Shown: one piece after another, positions 7,151-13,288 of the stretch
How positions within the stretch are numbered: the first letter of the stretch is position 1
Layout: each line of letters starts with the position of its first letter
From: CAZPFP01 sp964585895
GTDB lineage: Bacteria > Patescibacteriota > Microgenomatia > PFEM01 > JAHIFH01
NCBI GenBank assembly: GCA_964585895.1
Contig: CAZPFP010000011.1
Coordinates: 1-16,962 of the forward strand
DNA: 16,962 nt
Direction: 5' to 3'
The notes under the pieces: model-generated
The model's input: the letters and a program-made list of their open reading frames with translations, nothing else
Database searches by the model: none
What the model was told of the DNA's origin: nothing
Program-made: the position numbers and the translations under genes

Positions 7151-7776
7151 AATAACCTTCCTGCGAATCTGAATATTTTCTTTTCTTCTTCGATGGTTGT
7201 TTCTGGTCCATGCCCAGGATAAACAATCGTTTCACCGGGAAGTTTGAATAATTTTTCTATTGAATCAAACAAGTCTTCTTTTGAGGCATAAGAGAAATCA
7301 TATCGGCCGATGCCTTGTTTAAAAAGGGTATCACCATCAAAAACGACTCCCCTATTTAAAAATGATACCCCGCCAGGGGAGTGACCGGGGGTTTCGATTA
7401 CTTTTAATTTCTCCTGGCCAAATTTAATTTCGTCGCCTTCTTTTATAAACTTATCTACTTTAGGCGGCGGGTCAGCTTCTACTCTAAACCAGTAGCGAGC
7501 GGCTGATTGGACTTTCTTTACTAAAAACAAATCCGCTTTATGCATCCAAAAAGGGATTTTAAAAGCCAATTTCAGTTCAGTCACCGCTAAAATGTGGTCA
7601 ACATGTCCATGGGTGACCACTATTAGTTTTGGTTTCAGCTCTAAGTCCTGAATTCTCCTTATAATAAAATCACCATCATCGGCCGGGTCAATGATAATTG
7701 CCTCCTTACTTTTCTCGTCCCAAACCAGATAACAATTGGTTTGAAGTTGACCAACTACTAACTTCTCTATTTTCAT
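7147..7776 (-). CDS. MBL-fold metallohydrolase (glyoxalase II-like)
   Basis: This 209-residue protein has the whole metallo-beta-lactamase metal site: THGHVDH (55-61, H56/H58/D60/H61), GHSPGG (H132), FDGDT (D148) and PGHGPET (H189). The TNCYLV start (13-18) and IIIDPADD strand are typical of the small hydroxyacylglutathione-hydrolase-like group, which hydrolyses thioesters such as S-lactoylglutathione or related compounds. The actual substrate is not shown by sequence. It is probably cytoplasmic, as there is no signal peptide. The 82 bases before it contain a stem-loop but no clear Shine-Dalgarno. Confidence 0.9.
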   Translation of the reverse strand: MKIEKLVVGQLQTNCYLVWDEKSKEAIIIDPADDGDFIIRRIQDLELKPKLIVVTHGHVDHILAVTELKLAFKIPFWMHKADLFLVKKVQSAARYWFRVEADPPPKVDKFIKEGDEIKFGQEKLKVIETPGHSPGGVSFLNRGVVFDGDTLFKQGIGRYDFSYASKEDLFDSIEKLFKLPGETIVYPGHGPETTIEEEKKIFRFAGRLF

Positions 7777-7790
7777 TTCAACTGCGTCAA

Positions 7791-7833
7791 GGCTGATCTC
7801 CGCAACAAAATTGCGGCGTTAGCCGAATTTTTT
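7791..7833 (+). other. Two-tier stem-loop between dgkA and the MBL gene
   Basis: GGCT/AGCC (7791-7794 with 7821-7824) encloses CCGCAA/TTGCGG (7800-7805 with 7811-7816) around a CAAAA loop. On the plus strand it is followed by T6 at 7828-7833, so it could stop plus-strand transcription; on the minus strand it lies in the leader or spacer of the MBL gene without a T tract. No plus-strand gene is seen here, so its role is unclear. Confidence 0.3.
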
Positions 7834-7858
7834 CCATCTGCTCTGTGGTAGTAAGGTT

Positions 7859-8224
7859 TCATAAGAGATAAGGAAGAAAAATCATCAAGCCGATAATGAC
7901 TGAGGCAATGGCTAAGATGAGAACCGCTCCTGCAGAAACATCTCTGATTAGTTTTGTTTCCTGATAGTCAAGATTGTTCTCTTTTTTTAATAAATTACAA
8001 ATCTCCTCTATCGCTGAATTAAAAGTTTCGGCTGCCAAGACAACGGCAATTATCAGAATAACCACTAACCATTCAATTTTGGTGATTCCCAAAATCAAAC
8101 CCAAGATAAGAGCAATCATCGTCATTAAAAGATGGAATTTGATATTTTTCTCTCTTTTAACCACTTGAAAAATCCCCGAAAAGGCTAATGGAAAGGCTTT
8201 AAAAAAAGAGGAAATAACATTCAT
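7859..8224 (-). CDS. dgkA: Diacylglycerol kinase / undecaprenol kinase family protein
   Basis: DgkA-type kinases phosphorylate a lipid alcohol (diacylglycerol in E. coli, undecaprenol in many Gram-positives) in the inner membrane. The 121-residue protein has the family's three membrane segments (about 33-50, 53-70 and 98-118). It also has the AETFNSAIE motif at 65-73, with the metal-binding Glu E66 and E73, and a partner Glu (E25) in REKNIKFH. The KLIRDVSAGAVL element (91-102) matches the conserved KD-AAGAV. With the sugar transferase it points to polyprenol-lipid recycling for envelope glycans, though the true substrate is unproved. The ATG lacks a Shine-Dalgarno and follows an extended -10 by 8 nt. 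Confidence 0.88.
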   Translation of the reverse strand: MNVISSFFKAFPLAFSGIFQVVKREKNIKFHLLMTMIALILGLILGITKIEWLVVILIIAVVLAAETFNSAIEEICNLLKKENNLDYQETKLIRDVSAGAVLILAIASVIIGLMIFLPYLL

Positions 8225-8232
8225 TAAAGGTT

Positions 8233-8241
8233 ATTGTAGCA
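8233..8241 (-). promoter_or_regulatory. Extended -10 promoter of dgkA (predicted leaderless)
   Basis: TGC + TACAAT (8233-8238) on the minus strand, 8 bases before the ATG. The start point would be within about two bases of the initiation codon. Confidence 0.5.
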
Positions 8242-8254
8242 AATTAAGAAAGAA

Positions 8255-8650
8255 TTAGGGAGTAGAAAATTCATTTTCAATATCGGTTAACTCTTTATCA
8301 AGATCAGAAAGGTCAGTGGCTCCAATATCAGCTTCAATCGCCGAAACTTCATCGGAAGCGCCTTGTTCTTCTAGGGCGGTAATTGATTCATCTGTTTCTG
8401 CTCCGGAAGTTGGACTTGGTAATGGTGTAGGGGTTGGTGATGCCTTGGGAGCGAGCCAGCCTTGATTAACGGCCCACAAAGAACCTACTACTACAACAGC
8501 GACGATGGCTAAGATAACCGGAATAAACCAGAATTTCTCCAAAAATTCCAATTTGCTTTTTTCAGGCTTTAATTCCTCAAGCTGTTCTTCAACTTGCTCT
8601 TGTTGTTGTTCGGAAAACGAGGTTATCTCTGTTTTCTCTTCTGGCTCCAT
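8255..8650 (-). CDS. Single-pass membrane protein with Pro/Thr linker
   Basis: From the chosen start the protein has 131 residues: an acidic, Gln/Glu-rich cytoplasmic part (1-38), one membrane segment (about 41-61), a wall-spanning linker (SPTPTPLPSPTS, 71-82) and an acidic C-terminal region with short heptad-like repeats (DEVSAIEADIGATDLSDLDKEL). Similar tails recur in CPR surface proteins, with no known function. A longer ATG at 8678-8680 would overlap the previous gene by 29 bases. The ATG at 8648-8650 has AAGGAG six bases away and follows the upstream stop after one base (TAAAATG), so I prefer it. It forms a two-gene unit with the secreted coiled-coil protein and may be its membrane partner. 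Confidence 0.7.
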   Translation of the reverse strand: MEPEEKTEITSFSEQQQEQVEEQLEELKPEKSKLEFLEKFWFIPVILAIVAVVVVGSLWAVNQGWLAPKASPTPTPLPSPTSGAETDESITALEEQGASDEVSAIEADIGATDLSDLDKELTDIENEFSTP

Positions 8651-8651
8651 T

Positions 8652-9305
8652 TTATTCTCCTTCGCTGGCTCCTTGGCCAACTCTTAAGCCTTTAATATCA
8701 CCAATAACCTGAACTAGAATTTGGTGAACTTCTACTAATTGTTGTTTAATTCCTTTAACTAACTCTCTAACCTCAGTAAACATTTCTTTTGGATTTTCTG
8801 AAGCAAGGATATCTTCTAAACTGGTTTTGGCGTCAGACAAAGCGGCACTTGCTTCAGCTAGTTTATCCTTGGCTTCATCAAGACTTTCTCTTACCGTTGA
8901 AGTATCAATATCTTCATCTTCTGCCTCGATTTTACTTAATCGTGATTCGATTCGGGCAATTAGTCTTTCCAGGCGGTTAATAGCGGCTTGGATTCGCCTG
9001 GTTAAGCGCCCATAAAAGAGTCTAATCCTCTCTTTTCGATGTTCTGCCAAACGAGCGGCGACAGTCACTCTTCGTTCTTCAATCCTTTCACGAATAAGTT
9101 CTCTTTTTTCAATGACATTTTGCCTTAGTTCACCCAAGTCAGGATTCAATATCCTTGTTTGTTCTCTTACCTCTTGTTGAATTTCTTCTTGAGTTTGTTC
9201 TTGGGTTTGAACAGCCCCACAAGTTGGACAACCTGTTTGGGCAAAAACAGGAGAGATAAGGAATAAAAAACAAATAAGGAAGACTAAGCTAATAACTCGT
9301 TTCAT
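8652..9305 (-). CDS. Secreted coiled-coil protein with N-terminal CPTC
   Basis: The 217-residue product begins with a clear signal peptide (basic MKR, hydrophobic 4-19, cleavage likely after VFA at 20-22). The mature end has CPTC at 26-29, and the rest is long charged helices: Gln/Glu-rich 33-55, Arg-rich 60-125 (RERIEERR, RLTRRIQAAINRLERLIARIESRL) and 130-200 with an Asp/Ala-rich segment. I know of no enzymatic domain. CPR genomes often encode such proteins beside small single-TM proteins, as here. The promoter lies so close that the mRNA may be nearly leaderless; there is no Shine-Dalgarno. Confidence 0.72.
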   Translation of the reverse strand: MKRVISLVFLICFLFLISPVFAQTGCPTCGAVQTQEQTQEEIQQEVREQTRILNPDLGELRQNVIEKRELIRERIEERRVTVAARLAEHRKERIRLFYGRLTRRIQAAINRLERLIARIESRLSKIEAEDEDIDTSTVRESLDEAKDKLAEASAALSDAKTSLEDILASENPKEMFTEVRELVKGIKQQLVEVHQILVQVIGDIKGLRVGQGASEGE

Positions 9306-9439
9306 TGTCTTTAAGATTATGATAATCTTGATTTTCTTGTCAAGTCGGGTTTTTTGAGTTCTGATTAATCAAGTAAATGACAGGCTACGGTGTTTAAGAA
9401 TTACAAACTTGAAAAGGGGCTACACAGAGGGCTATCAAT
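9306..9439. other. Intergenic region before yraN end
   Basis: Apart from the promoter and palindrome at 9313-9343, the stretch holds a direct repeat GGGCTA-6 bases-GGGCTA (9417-9434). I see no terminator for yraN and no gene. Confidence 0.5.
9313..9343 (-). promoter_or_regulatory. Promoter of the 9305-8255 unit with overlapping palindrome
   Basis: A perfect TTGACA (9338-9343) is followed after 16 bases by CATAAT (9316-9321) on the minus strand (TAATCT at 18 bases is an alternative). The start point would lie about 2-5 bases from the ATG at 9303-9305. The hexamer lies inside a perfect palindrome, AAGATTAT-G-ATAATCTT (9313-9329), the size and position of a repressor operator. Confidence 0.55.
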
Positions 9440-9799
9440 CTAATCGGTGATATTTTTTATTAATCTTGTTTTCTCTGTTTCTCCGCTAGAGGAAAGTTCA
9501 ATCGCAACCACATCAATTCTCATTGCTTCAGGTGAATTTGGATGAAGGTTCTTATATTCCTGACCTGTTTTAATAATTCGTTCGATTTTCCAAGGAGTAA
9601 TCGCCTCTTCCGGTGGGCCAAATTTTCTTGAGGTACGCGTTTTCACTTCCACAAAAACCAAAACATCGCCTTCTTGGGCGATGATATCAATTTCTCCGTA
9701 TCTTGAGCGGAAATTGCGCTCCAGTATTTGATAATCATTATTTTTTAGCTGTTTTAGGGCTAGTTTTTCGCCTAATTTTCCGAGGGGTTTTCTTCTCAT
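9440..9799 (-). CDS. yraN: YraN/UPF0102 family nuclease-like protein
   Basis: The 119-residue protein matches the YraN family, which has a Holliday-junction-resolvase-like PD-(D/E)xK fold and no firmly assigned role. The signature is intact: LGKLGEKLA (6-14), RNFRSRYGEIDIIA (28-41, with E36 and D38) and VFVEVKTR (48-55, with E51 and K53). FGPPEEAITPWK and MRIDVVAI complete the family pattern. The ATG at 9797-9799 directly abuts the assembly gap, so upstream context is unknown, though the N-terminus looks complete. It lies beside rplS, a common neighbourhood in bacteria. Confidence 0.88.
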   Translation of the reverse strand: MRRKPLGKLGEKLALKQLKNNDYQILERNFRSRYGEIDIIAQEGDVLVFVEVKTRTSRKFGPPEEAITPWKIERIIKTGQEYKNLHPNSPEAMRIDVVAIELSSSGETEKTRLIKNITD

Positions 9800-9809
9800 N
9801 NNNNNNNNN
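9800..9809. other. Assembly gap (10 N) between yraN and rplS
   Basis: Ten N bases hide the end of rplS and its stop codon. L19 normally has several more residues after the visible GRRA, so the true gap is probably longer. Confidence 0.95.
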
Positions 9810-10113
9810 TCGCTCTCCTACCGACTCTTTCTCTTAAATAATAGAGCTTGGCGCGTTTGACTTTGCCTCTTTTTTTAACTTCTATTTTCTCAATCCAAGG
9901 AGAATTAACCGGCCAAATTCTTTCTACACCAATACCGGCGGCGCCAATTTTCCTGACCGTAAAGCTTTTATTTTCTTCCCGCCCTTTAATCTTAATCACA
10001 ATCCCTTCAAAAGGTTGGGTTCTCATTTTCTTTTCTTCTTGAATTTTTTGATAAACGACTACTGTGTCGCCAACACCAAAATTCGTCTCGTTGATTTTAA
10101 CTTGATTAGCCAT
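9810..10113 (-). CDS. rplS: 50S ribosomal protein L19 (C-terminus lost in gap)
   Basis: L19 sits at the 30S-50S interface. The visible 101 residues cover nearly the whole protein: FGVGDTVVVYQKIQE (12-26), RTQPFEGIVIKIKG with FTVRKIGAAGIGVERIWPVNSPWIEKIEV, and RAKLYYLRERVGRRA at the gap edge. These are the standard L19 motifs in order. The stop codon lies in the unsequenced gap. No Shine-Dalgarno precedes the ATG at 10111-10113; an extended -10 lies 6 nt upstream, implying a leaderless mRNA, notable for a ribosomal protein gene. Confidence 0.95.
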
Positions 10114-10119
10114 AAGGTA

Positions 10120-10128
10120 ATTTTAACA
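10120..10128 (-). promoter_or_regulatory. Extended -10 promoter of rplS (predicted leaderless)
   Basis: TGT + TAAAAT (10120-10125) on the minus strand, six bases before the rplS ATG. No convincing -35 box. The terminator of the preceding gene ends just upstream at 10141, so rplS needs its own promoter here. Confidence 0.5.
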
Positions 10129-10140
10129 GAAAATTAACAA

Positions 10141-10179
10141 AAGAAAAAGGGTCCACCTATTTGGTAATAAGTGGACCCT
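10141..10179 (-). terminator. Intrinsic terminator of the BMP lipoprotein gene
   Basis: A 9-bp perfect stem (GTGGACCCT at 10171-10179 with AGGGTCCAC at 10148-10156) has a 14-nt loop. On the minus strand it is followed by a T-rich run TTTTTCTT (10148 downward). It lies 21 bases after the gene's stop codon. Confidence 0.85.
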
Positions 10180-10200
10180 CAGATCCTATCGCTTCAATCT

Positions 10201-11394
10201 TCAGTTACAACCGACTCCGGCCGGCACTTCGGAGTTCACTCCCTCGACGTACCAGTCAAAGCAGATAAGCTCCAGGTCCTTCATGCACTCTCCTTCAGCT
10301 ACCTGGAGATTACCATGGTTGTCGTAGAGGGGGCCACAAAAAACGTCCTGGCCGCTCTCGATTTGAGCACGAACCGACTCCACCATCTCCTGGGCTCCTT
10401 CTGGAACGGCGGGACCCAAGGCAGTGAGAATGACCGTACCTTCGTCCATGGCGCGATAAATTGTGTCCGGCTGCCACGTCCCATCTCTCACCGCTTCGAC
10501 GAGGTCCACATAGATGGGCCCCCAATTCCAGCAGGGAGTGGTTAGACAAAGGTCTGGTGCCGCTGAGCAACTTTCGCAACTGTCATAACCCACCGACCAA
10601 ACGCCTTCCGCATCGGCAGTAATCACGGGAACGGTCGTGTCCGTGCCCGTAAAAATGACGTCCACACCGGCATCAACCATCGATTCCACTGCGGCTGTCT
10701 CAGCCGGGACATCGAACCAGTTGCCGATCCAGACAACCTCCATCTCTACATCGGGATTGACCGACCGCGCTCCGAGCGTCACCGCGTTGATCAGCCTGAT
10801 AATCTCGGGTATCTGGATAGGAGCCACATAACCGATCTTGTTGGTCTGGGTGGTTAACCCTGCCACCATTCCTGCCAGATATTTGGCTTGATACATCCGG
10901 CCAAAATAGGAACCCATGTTCTTGTCAGTGAGAAATCCCGAACAGTTCTCAAAAACGACGTCGGGATACTCTGGGGCGACTTGGGCCGTAGCATCACGAA
11001 AGCTGGCGCTGGTGGTGAAGATAACGTCATAGCCTTGCTCGGCTAAGTCGCGAATCCTCGCCTCAGCGTCCACATCACTGACTGACTCCAAATAGGTCGT
11101 CTCCAGATTCTCGACGTTCTCTTCAAGAAAGAGACGTCCCTGATCATGAGCGTATGTCCAACCATGATCTCCAACCGGACCTACATAGACAAAAGCCGCC
11201 TTGAATGGCTCTTCTACCGGTACTTCGGTCGGGAGAGATATGGTTGGCGTTGGCTCTGGCGCTGGTGGAGTTGTTGCCGCTGGTTTTGGTGTTGACGGTG
11301 ATGCCGGTGTTGGCGTCGCCGCCTGTCCACAAGCAACGATTACCAACGTCAAAACTAGGATCGTCGTCAAAAACAAGAATACTCTTCCCTTCAT
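10201..11394 (-). CDS. BMP/PnrA-family substrate-binding lipoprotein
   Basis: The 397-residue protein has a lipoprotein signal peptide (hydrophobic 5-20, lipobox IVAC with C22) and a Thr/Pro/Ala linker (about 25-63). A basic-membrane-protein domain follows (64-397), recognisable from VGPVGDHGWTYAHDQGR (71-87), RDLAEQGYDVIFTTS (115-129), GSYFGR-YQAKYLAG (161-175), IGYVAPIQIPEIIR (187-200) and NWGPIYVDLV (290-299). Family members bind purine nucleosides (Treponema PnrA), adenine-type bases or riboflavin; the ligand here is not determined. No ABC ATPase or permease lies in the window. The domain is rich in Cys (CESC at 273-276, plus C283, C288, C353, C370, C378 and C396). GC is far above the backbone (sample lines 50-62%), suggesting transfer, perhaps from a Chloroflexota-like donor. 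A GGAAGGAG Shine-Dalgarno lies 7 nt from the ATG. Confidence 0.9.
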   Translation of the reverse strand: MKGRVFLFLTTILVLTLVIVACGQAATPTPASPSTPKPAATTPPAPEPTPTISLPTEVPVEEPFKAAFVYVGPVGDHGWTYAHDQGRLFLEENVENLETTYLESVSDVDAEARIRDLAEQGYDVIFTTSASFRDATAQVAPEYPDVVFENCSGFLTDKNMGSYFGRMYQAKYLAGMVAGLTTQTNKIGYVAPIQIPEIIRLINAVTLGARSVNPDVEMEVVWIGNWFDVPAETAAVESMVDAGVDVIFTGTDTTVPVITADAEGVWSVGYDSCESCSAAPDLCLTTPCWNWGPIYVDLVEAVRDGTWQPDTIYRAMDEGTVILTALGPAVPEGAQEMVESVRAQIESGQDVFCGPLYDNHGNLQVAEGECMKDLELICFDWYVEGVNSEVPAGVGCN

Positions 11395-11438
11395 CTTTTT
11401 TCTCCTTCCTTATTCTGCTTTCAAAGAGCGATAGGACC

Positions 11439-11487
11439 AAAAAAAACTTAACACCAAATAATTACCGCTCCAGGGTAATCACTGGTG
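11439..11487 (-). promoter_or_regulatory. Hairpin plus T8 in the BMP gene leader (candidate attenuator or riboswitch expression platform)
   Basis: On the minus strand CACCA-type outer pairing (11483-11487 with 11452-11456) encloses ATTACC/GGTAAT (11474-11479 with 11461-11466) and a 7-nt loop. After five more bases comes TTTTTTTT (11439-11446), the shape of an intrinsic terminator placed 45 bases before the start codon. CCAG just upstream could instead pair with CTGG in the loop, giving an H-type pseudoknot. The preceding gene already has its own terminator (11541-11591), so this one is not needed to end it. Confidence 0.45.
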
Positions 11488-11495
11488 GAAATACC

Positions 11496-11524
11496 TTGAT
11501 ATGTTTCTTTTTTCATTAGTTAAA
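11496..11524 (-). promoter_or_regulatory. Weak candidate promoter of the BMP gene
   Basis: TTTAAC (11519-11524), 17 bases, TATCAA (11496-11501) on the minus strand. Both boxes are poor matches, but the position between the upstream terminator and the leader hairpin fits. Confidence 0.3.
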
Positions 11525-11540
11525 TTATTTTTTTTATTTA

Positions 11541-11591
11541 AAAGTAAGGGGCGGGAATCGGAATCTCAGGGATTCAAAGCGATCCCCGCCC
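11541..11591 (-). terminator. Intrinsic terminator of the LysM-phosphorylase gene
   Basis: An 11-bp stem with one G-U pair (GGGCGGGGATC at 11581-11591 with the complement at 11549-11559) is followed on the minus strand by CTTACTTTTA. It begins 36 bases after the stop codon. Confidence 0.75.
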
Positions 11592-11600
11592 GGTGTTCAC

Positions 11601-11613
11601 AAATAGGCTAGCA
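11601..11613. repeat. 13-bp inverted repeat, left copy
   Basis: AAATAGGCTAGCA here is the exact reverse complement of 13017-13029. It lies 13 bases beyond the stop of the LysM gene and just inside its terminator. Identity ends exactly at 13 bases on both sides. Confidence 0.8.
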
Positions 11614-11626
11614 GGTTGGTTGAAAA

Positions 11627-12988
11627 CTACCACTCCCAGGGTAAGCTTGCCTTCCACTCGACGAAAAAGGCCGAAATGAAACTGGCGTATGCCTTACTCT
11701 GGTAGTCGACGACGGGCAAAGCGAAGACTGGACCAAGTGACGAGGTCGCAATCTCGTAGGTTCCTTCTGGGTCCGCCAGATATTCCGTAGCTGACACATA
11801 GGGCGTGCCCGGGTTGTGCATCGGCGGGTCCGAAGATGTCCTGAAAGTGACCACCGGTGGTGCATATATCTCACTGGTTTCACTAGCAACCGCCCAGTAA
11901 ACAAAGGGCGTTTCCATATCGTCTCCGGTGCATCCATAGAGTTCGATTTGTCGCCAGGATTCCAATGGACTGGCAAAGAAAGTACCTCCAGCGCAAAGAA
12001 CCTCAGCCTCGCCATAGTGGACCTGAGGAATGCCCGCCGGATCTCGCCCTGCCTCGGTGACGTAGTCAACAATCTCCTGAGGTGGGATGGGATAGCGCAT
12101 CTTCTCCGCCGCGGCAACAGCAAGAGCATAGAGGTCGTCAGGGGTCTCGAAACAGCTTACACTCTCGCTTTGACCGTCTCGAGTGTAAACAGTGACACCC
12201 CTTGAAATGAAGTGGTCGTTCCAGGCTTCATCTCGTGGTCCCACAAGTTGGGTCCCAGTCCTGATGGACACGCCGCAGTCAGCCGAAACCTTGCCCGGAT
12301 TGCGCTCCACCAAGAGAGCCATCTCTGCCTCGCTCCAGCCATATCTCGCCGCCATACTACAAACCGTATCCCCTTCCTCTGCCCAGTACGGCTGGGGGCC
12401 AAGAACGGGATAACTGTAAAACTTATCGACGGGACATACTACCTTGGGAATGACGGAACTACCTACTTCATAGAAACCGCCGTTGATGCCGCCATGAAGC
12501 ACCAGAAAGGGATCAACATCAAACATGGAATAGATTTCCTGGATGGCAGACATCGCGTTACCTTGTTCGACACCCACGGCAGTGACGCAAACCGGTACTG
12601 CCGAGATAGTCCCGCACCACAGTTCTCTTCCAAAGTAGGGTATGTAGGTTACGGGATCCTCCAACAGAGCCAAAGCGCCACCGATCTCTCCACCCCAATC
12701 ACCACCAAAAGCACCGGTGATGAGAATCCAGGGGGTGGGCACTTCCAAGGTCATACCTACGGAAAGGGCGTTTCTGTCTCGGCCGCTGATCTCCTCTAGC
12801 ACCGGCCAGAGACTGCCGTCGCCGTAGAACTTTTCGGCAATACCCCAATAGGTATCACCTGCCTGGACCACGTATTCTGTCCGCGGTGGCCAGACTGTCT
12901 CTTCGCTTGCCAGTGCTAATTGAGGAACCACTCCGGCGAGGAGCATGCTCAAAAGCACGGCCCAAACTAACACCTTTCTCCATTTCAT
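11627..12988 (-). CDS. Secreted LysM protein with a nucleoside-phosphorylase-like domain
   Basis: The 453-residue protein has a signal peptide (1-27, cleavage after ALA) and a first LysM domain (38-84, YVVQAGDTYWGIAEKFYG). A fold that reads like the PNP/MTAN nucleoside phosphorylase family follows: ILITGAFGG (88-96), a central strand and loop with VGVEQGNA (138-145), FDVDPFLVLHGGINGG (156-171) then SSVIP, AGGTFF (333-338), DDMET (356-360, the ligand-binding Met-Glu) and FRTSSD (382-387, the catalytic-type Asp). A second LysM-like module (199-250, WAEEGDTVCSMAARYGWS) is inserted into that fold. The protein has eight Cys, suiting disulfides outside the cell. I do not know this architecture. It would bind peptidoglycan or chitin-like glycans and might cleave or bind nucleosides; activity is unproved. 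GC is high (62% in one sample line). Shine-Dalgarno AAGGGG lies 9 nt from the ATG. Confidence 0.75.
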   Translation of the reverse strand: MKWRKVLVWAVLLSMLLAGVVPQLALASEETVWPPRTEYVVQAGDTYWGIAEKFYGDGSLWPVLEEISGRDRNALSVGMTLEVPTPWILITGAFGGDWGGEIGGALALLEDPVTYIPYFGRELWCGTISAVPVCVTAVGVEQGNAMSAIQEIYSMFDVDPFLVLHGGINGGFYEVGSSVIPKVVCPVDKFYSYPVLGPQPYWAEEGDTVCSMAARYGWSEAEMALLVERNPGKVSADCGVSIRTGTQLVGPRDEAWNDHFISRGVTVYTRDGQSESVSCFETPDDLYALAVAAAEKMRYPIPPQEIVDYVTEAGRDPAGIPQVHYGEAEVLCAGGTFFASPLESWRQIELYGCTGDDMETPFVYWAVASETSEIYAPPVVTFRTSSDPPMHNPGTPYVSATEYLADPEGTYEIATSSLGPVFALPVVDYQSKAYASFISAFFVEWKASLPWEW

Positions 12989-13016
12989 CTTTTCCGTCCC
13001 CTTTCTTTTATCTGTT

Positions 13017-13029
13017 TGCTAGCCTATTT
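13017..13029. repeat. 13-bp inverted repeat, right copy
   Basis: TGCTAGCCTATTT, the exact reverse complement of 11601-11613. It lies in the LysM gene's leader, 28 bases before the ATG and between the leader hairpin and the Shine-Dalgarno. In the mRNA the two copies could pair 5' leader with 3' end. Confidence 0.8.
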
Positions 13030-13044
13030 ACTTTTCAAAGTACT

Positions 13045-13071
13045 AAAAAAACACCCGCACTAGGGTGTTTT
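13045..13071 (-). terminator. Terminator-like hairpin in the LysM gene leader (candidate attenuator)
   Basis: A 9-bp perfect stem (AAAACACCC at 13063-13071 read on the minus strand, GGGTGTTTT at 13048-13056) with a 6-nt loop runs straight into T7 on the minus strand. No minus-strand gene ends upstream; the region is a divergent intergenic one, so the hairpin sits between the LysM promoter and its start codon. On the plus strand it is followed by GAGTTTTCTT and might act weakly in that direction too. Confidence 0.6.
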
Positions 13072-13081
13072 GAGTTTTCTT

Positions 13082-13126
13082 CTAATAATAATGAAAAAAA
13101 TTCCTAACCAATTTATCTTTTTTCAT
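13082..13126 (-). CDS. Possible 14-codon leader peptide
   Basis: An ATG-started reading frame encodes MKKDKLVRNFFHYY and stops 10 bases before the leader hairpin at 13045-13071. This is the layout of a translation-controlled attenuator, with aromatic and His codons at the end. There is no Shine-Dalgarno, and short frames are common in AT-rich DNA, so this is weak. Confidence 0.2.
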   Translation of the reverse strand: MKKDKLVRNFFHYY

Positions 13127-13162
13127 CTTGCGGTTTAACAAGAATTATTGTTCTGTAAATTC

Positions 13163-13191
13163 AGATTATCAGTCTGTGAAAAGAGTGTCAA
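13163..13191 (-). promoter_or_regulatory. Promoter of the LysM-phosphorylase gene
   Basis: Perfect TTGACA (13186-13191), 17 bases, TAATCT (13163-13168) on the minus strand; GATAAT at a 15-base spacing is an alternative -10. The leader would be about 168 nt and contains the possible leader peptide, the hairpin and one inverted repeat. Confidence 0.6.
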
Positions 13192-13221
13192 GGGGCAATT
13201 TAGGTATATTTTTATTATGGG

Positions 13222-13250
13222 TTTACAAAAAAATTATTCTTTGTTATAGT
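13222..13250 (+). promoter_or_regulatory. Promoter of the 13289 gene
   Basis: TTTACA (13222-13227), 17 bases, TATAGT (13245-13250), each one mismatch from consensus. The start point would be near 13257, followed by AAAGGAGG (13273-13280) 8 nt before the GTG start. It diverges from the LysM promoter. Confidence 0.75.
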
Positions 13251-13288
13251 TAGGTCAGAAAATCGCACCTTGAAAGGAGGGTGAGGCG

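Noticed and set aside
9417..9434. Direct repeat GGGCTA-6 bases-GGGCTA
   Set aside because: Two short copies only, no array, no hairpin and no link to a promoter; chance is likely.
10171..10545. Plus-strand frames of 60-195 codons inside the BMP and LysM genes (for example 10171-10545 and 12212-12799)
   Set aside because: They are mirror frames of GC-rich coding sequence with no ribosome sites or recognisable domains; the minus-strand genes have signal peptides, domains and terminators.
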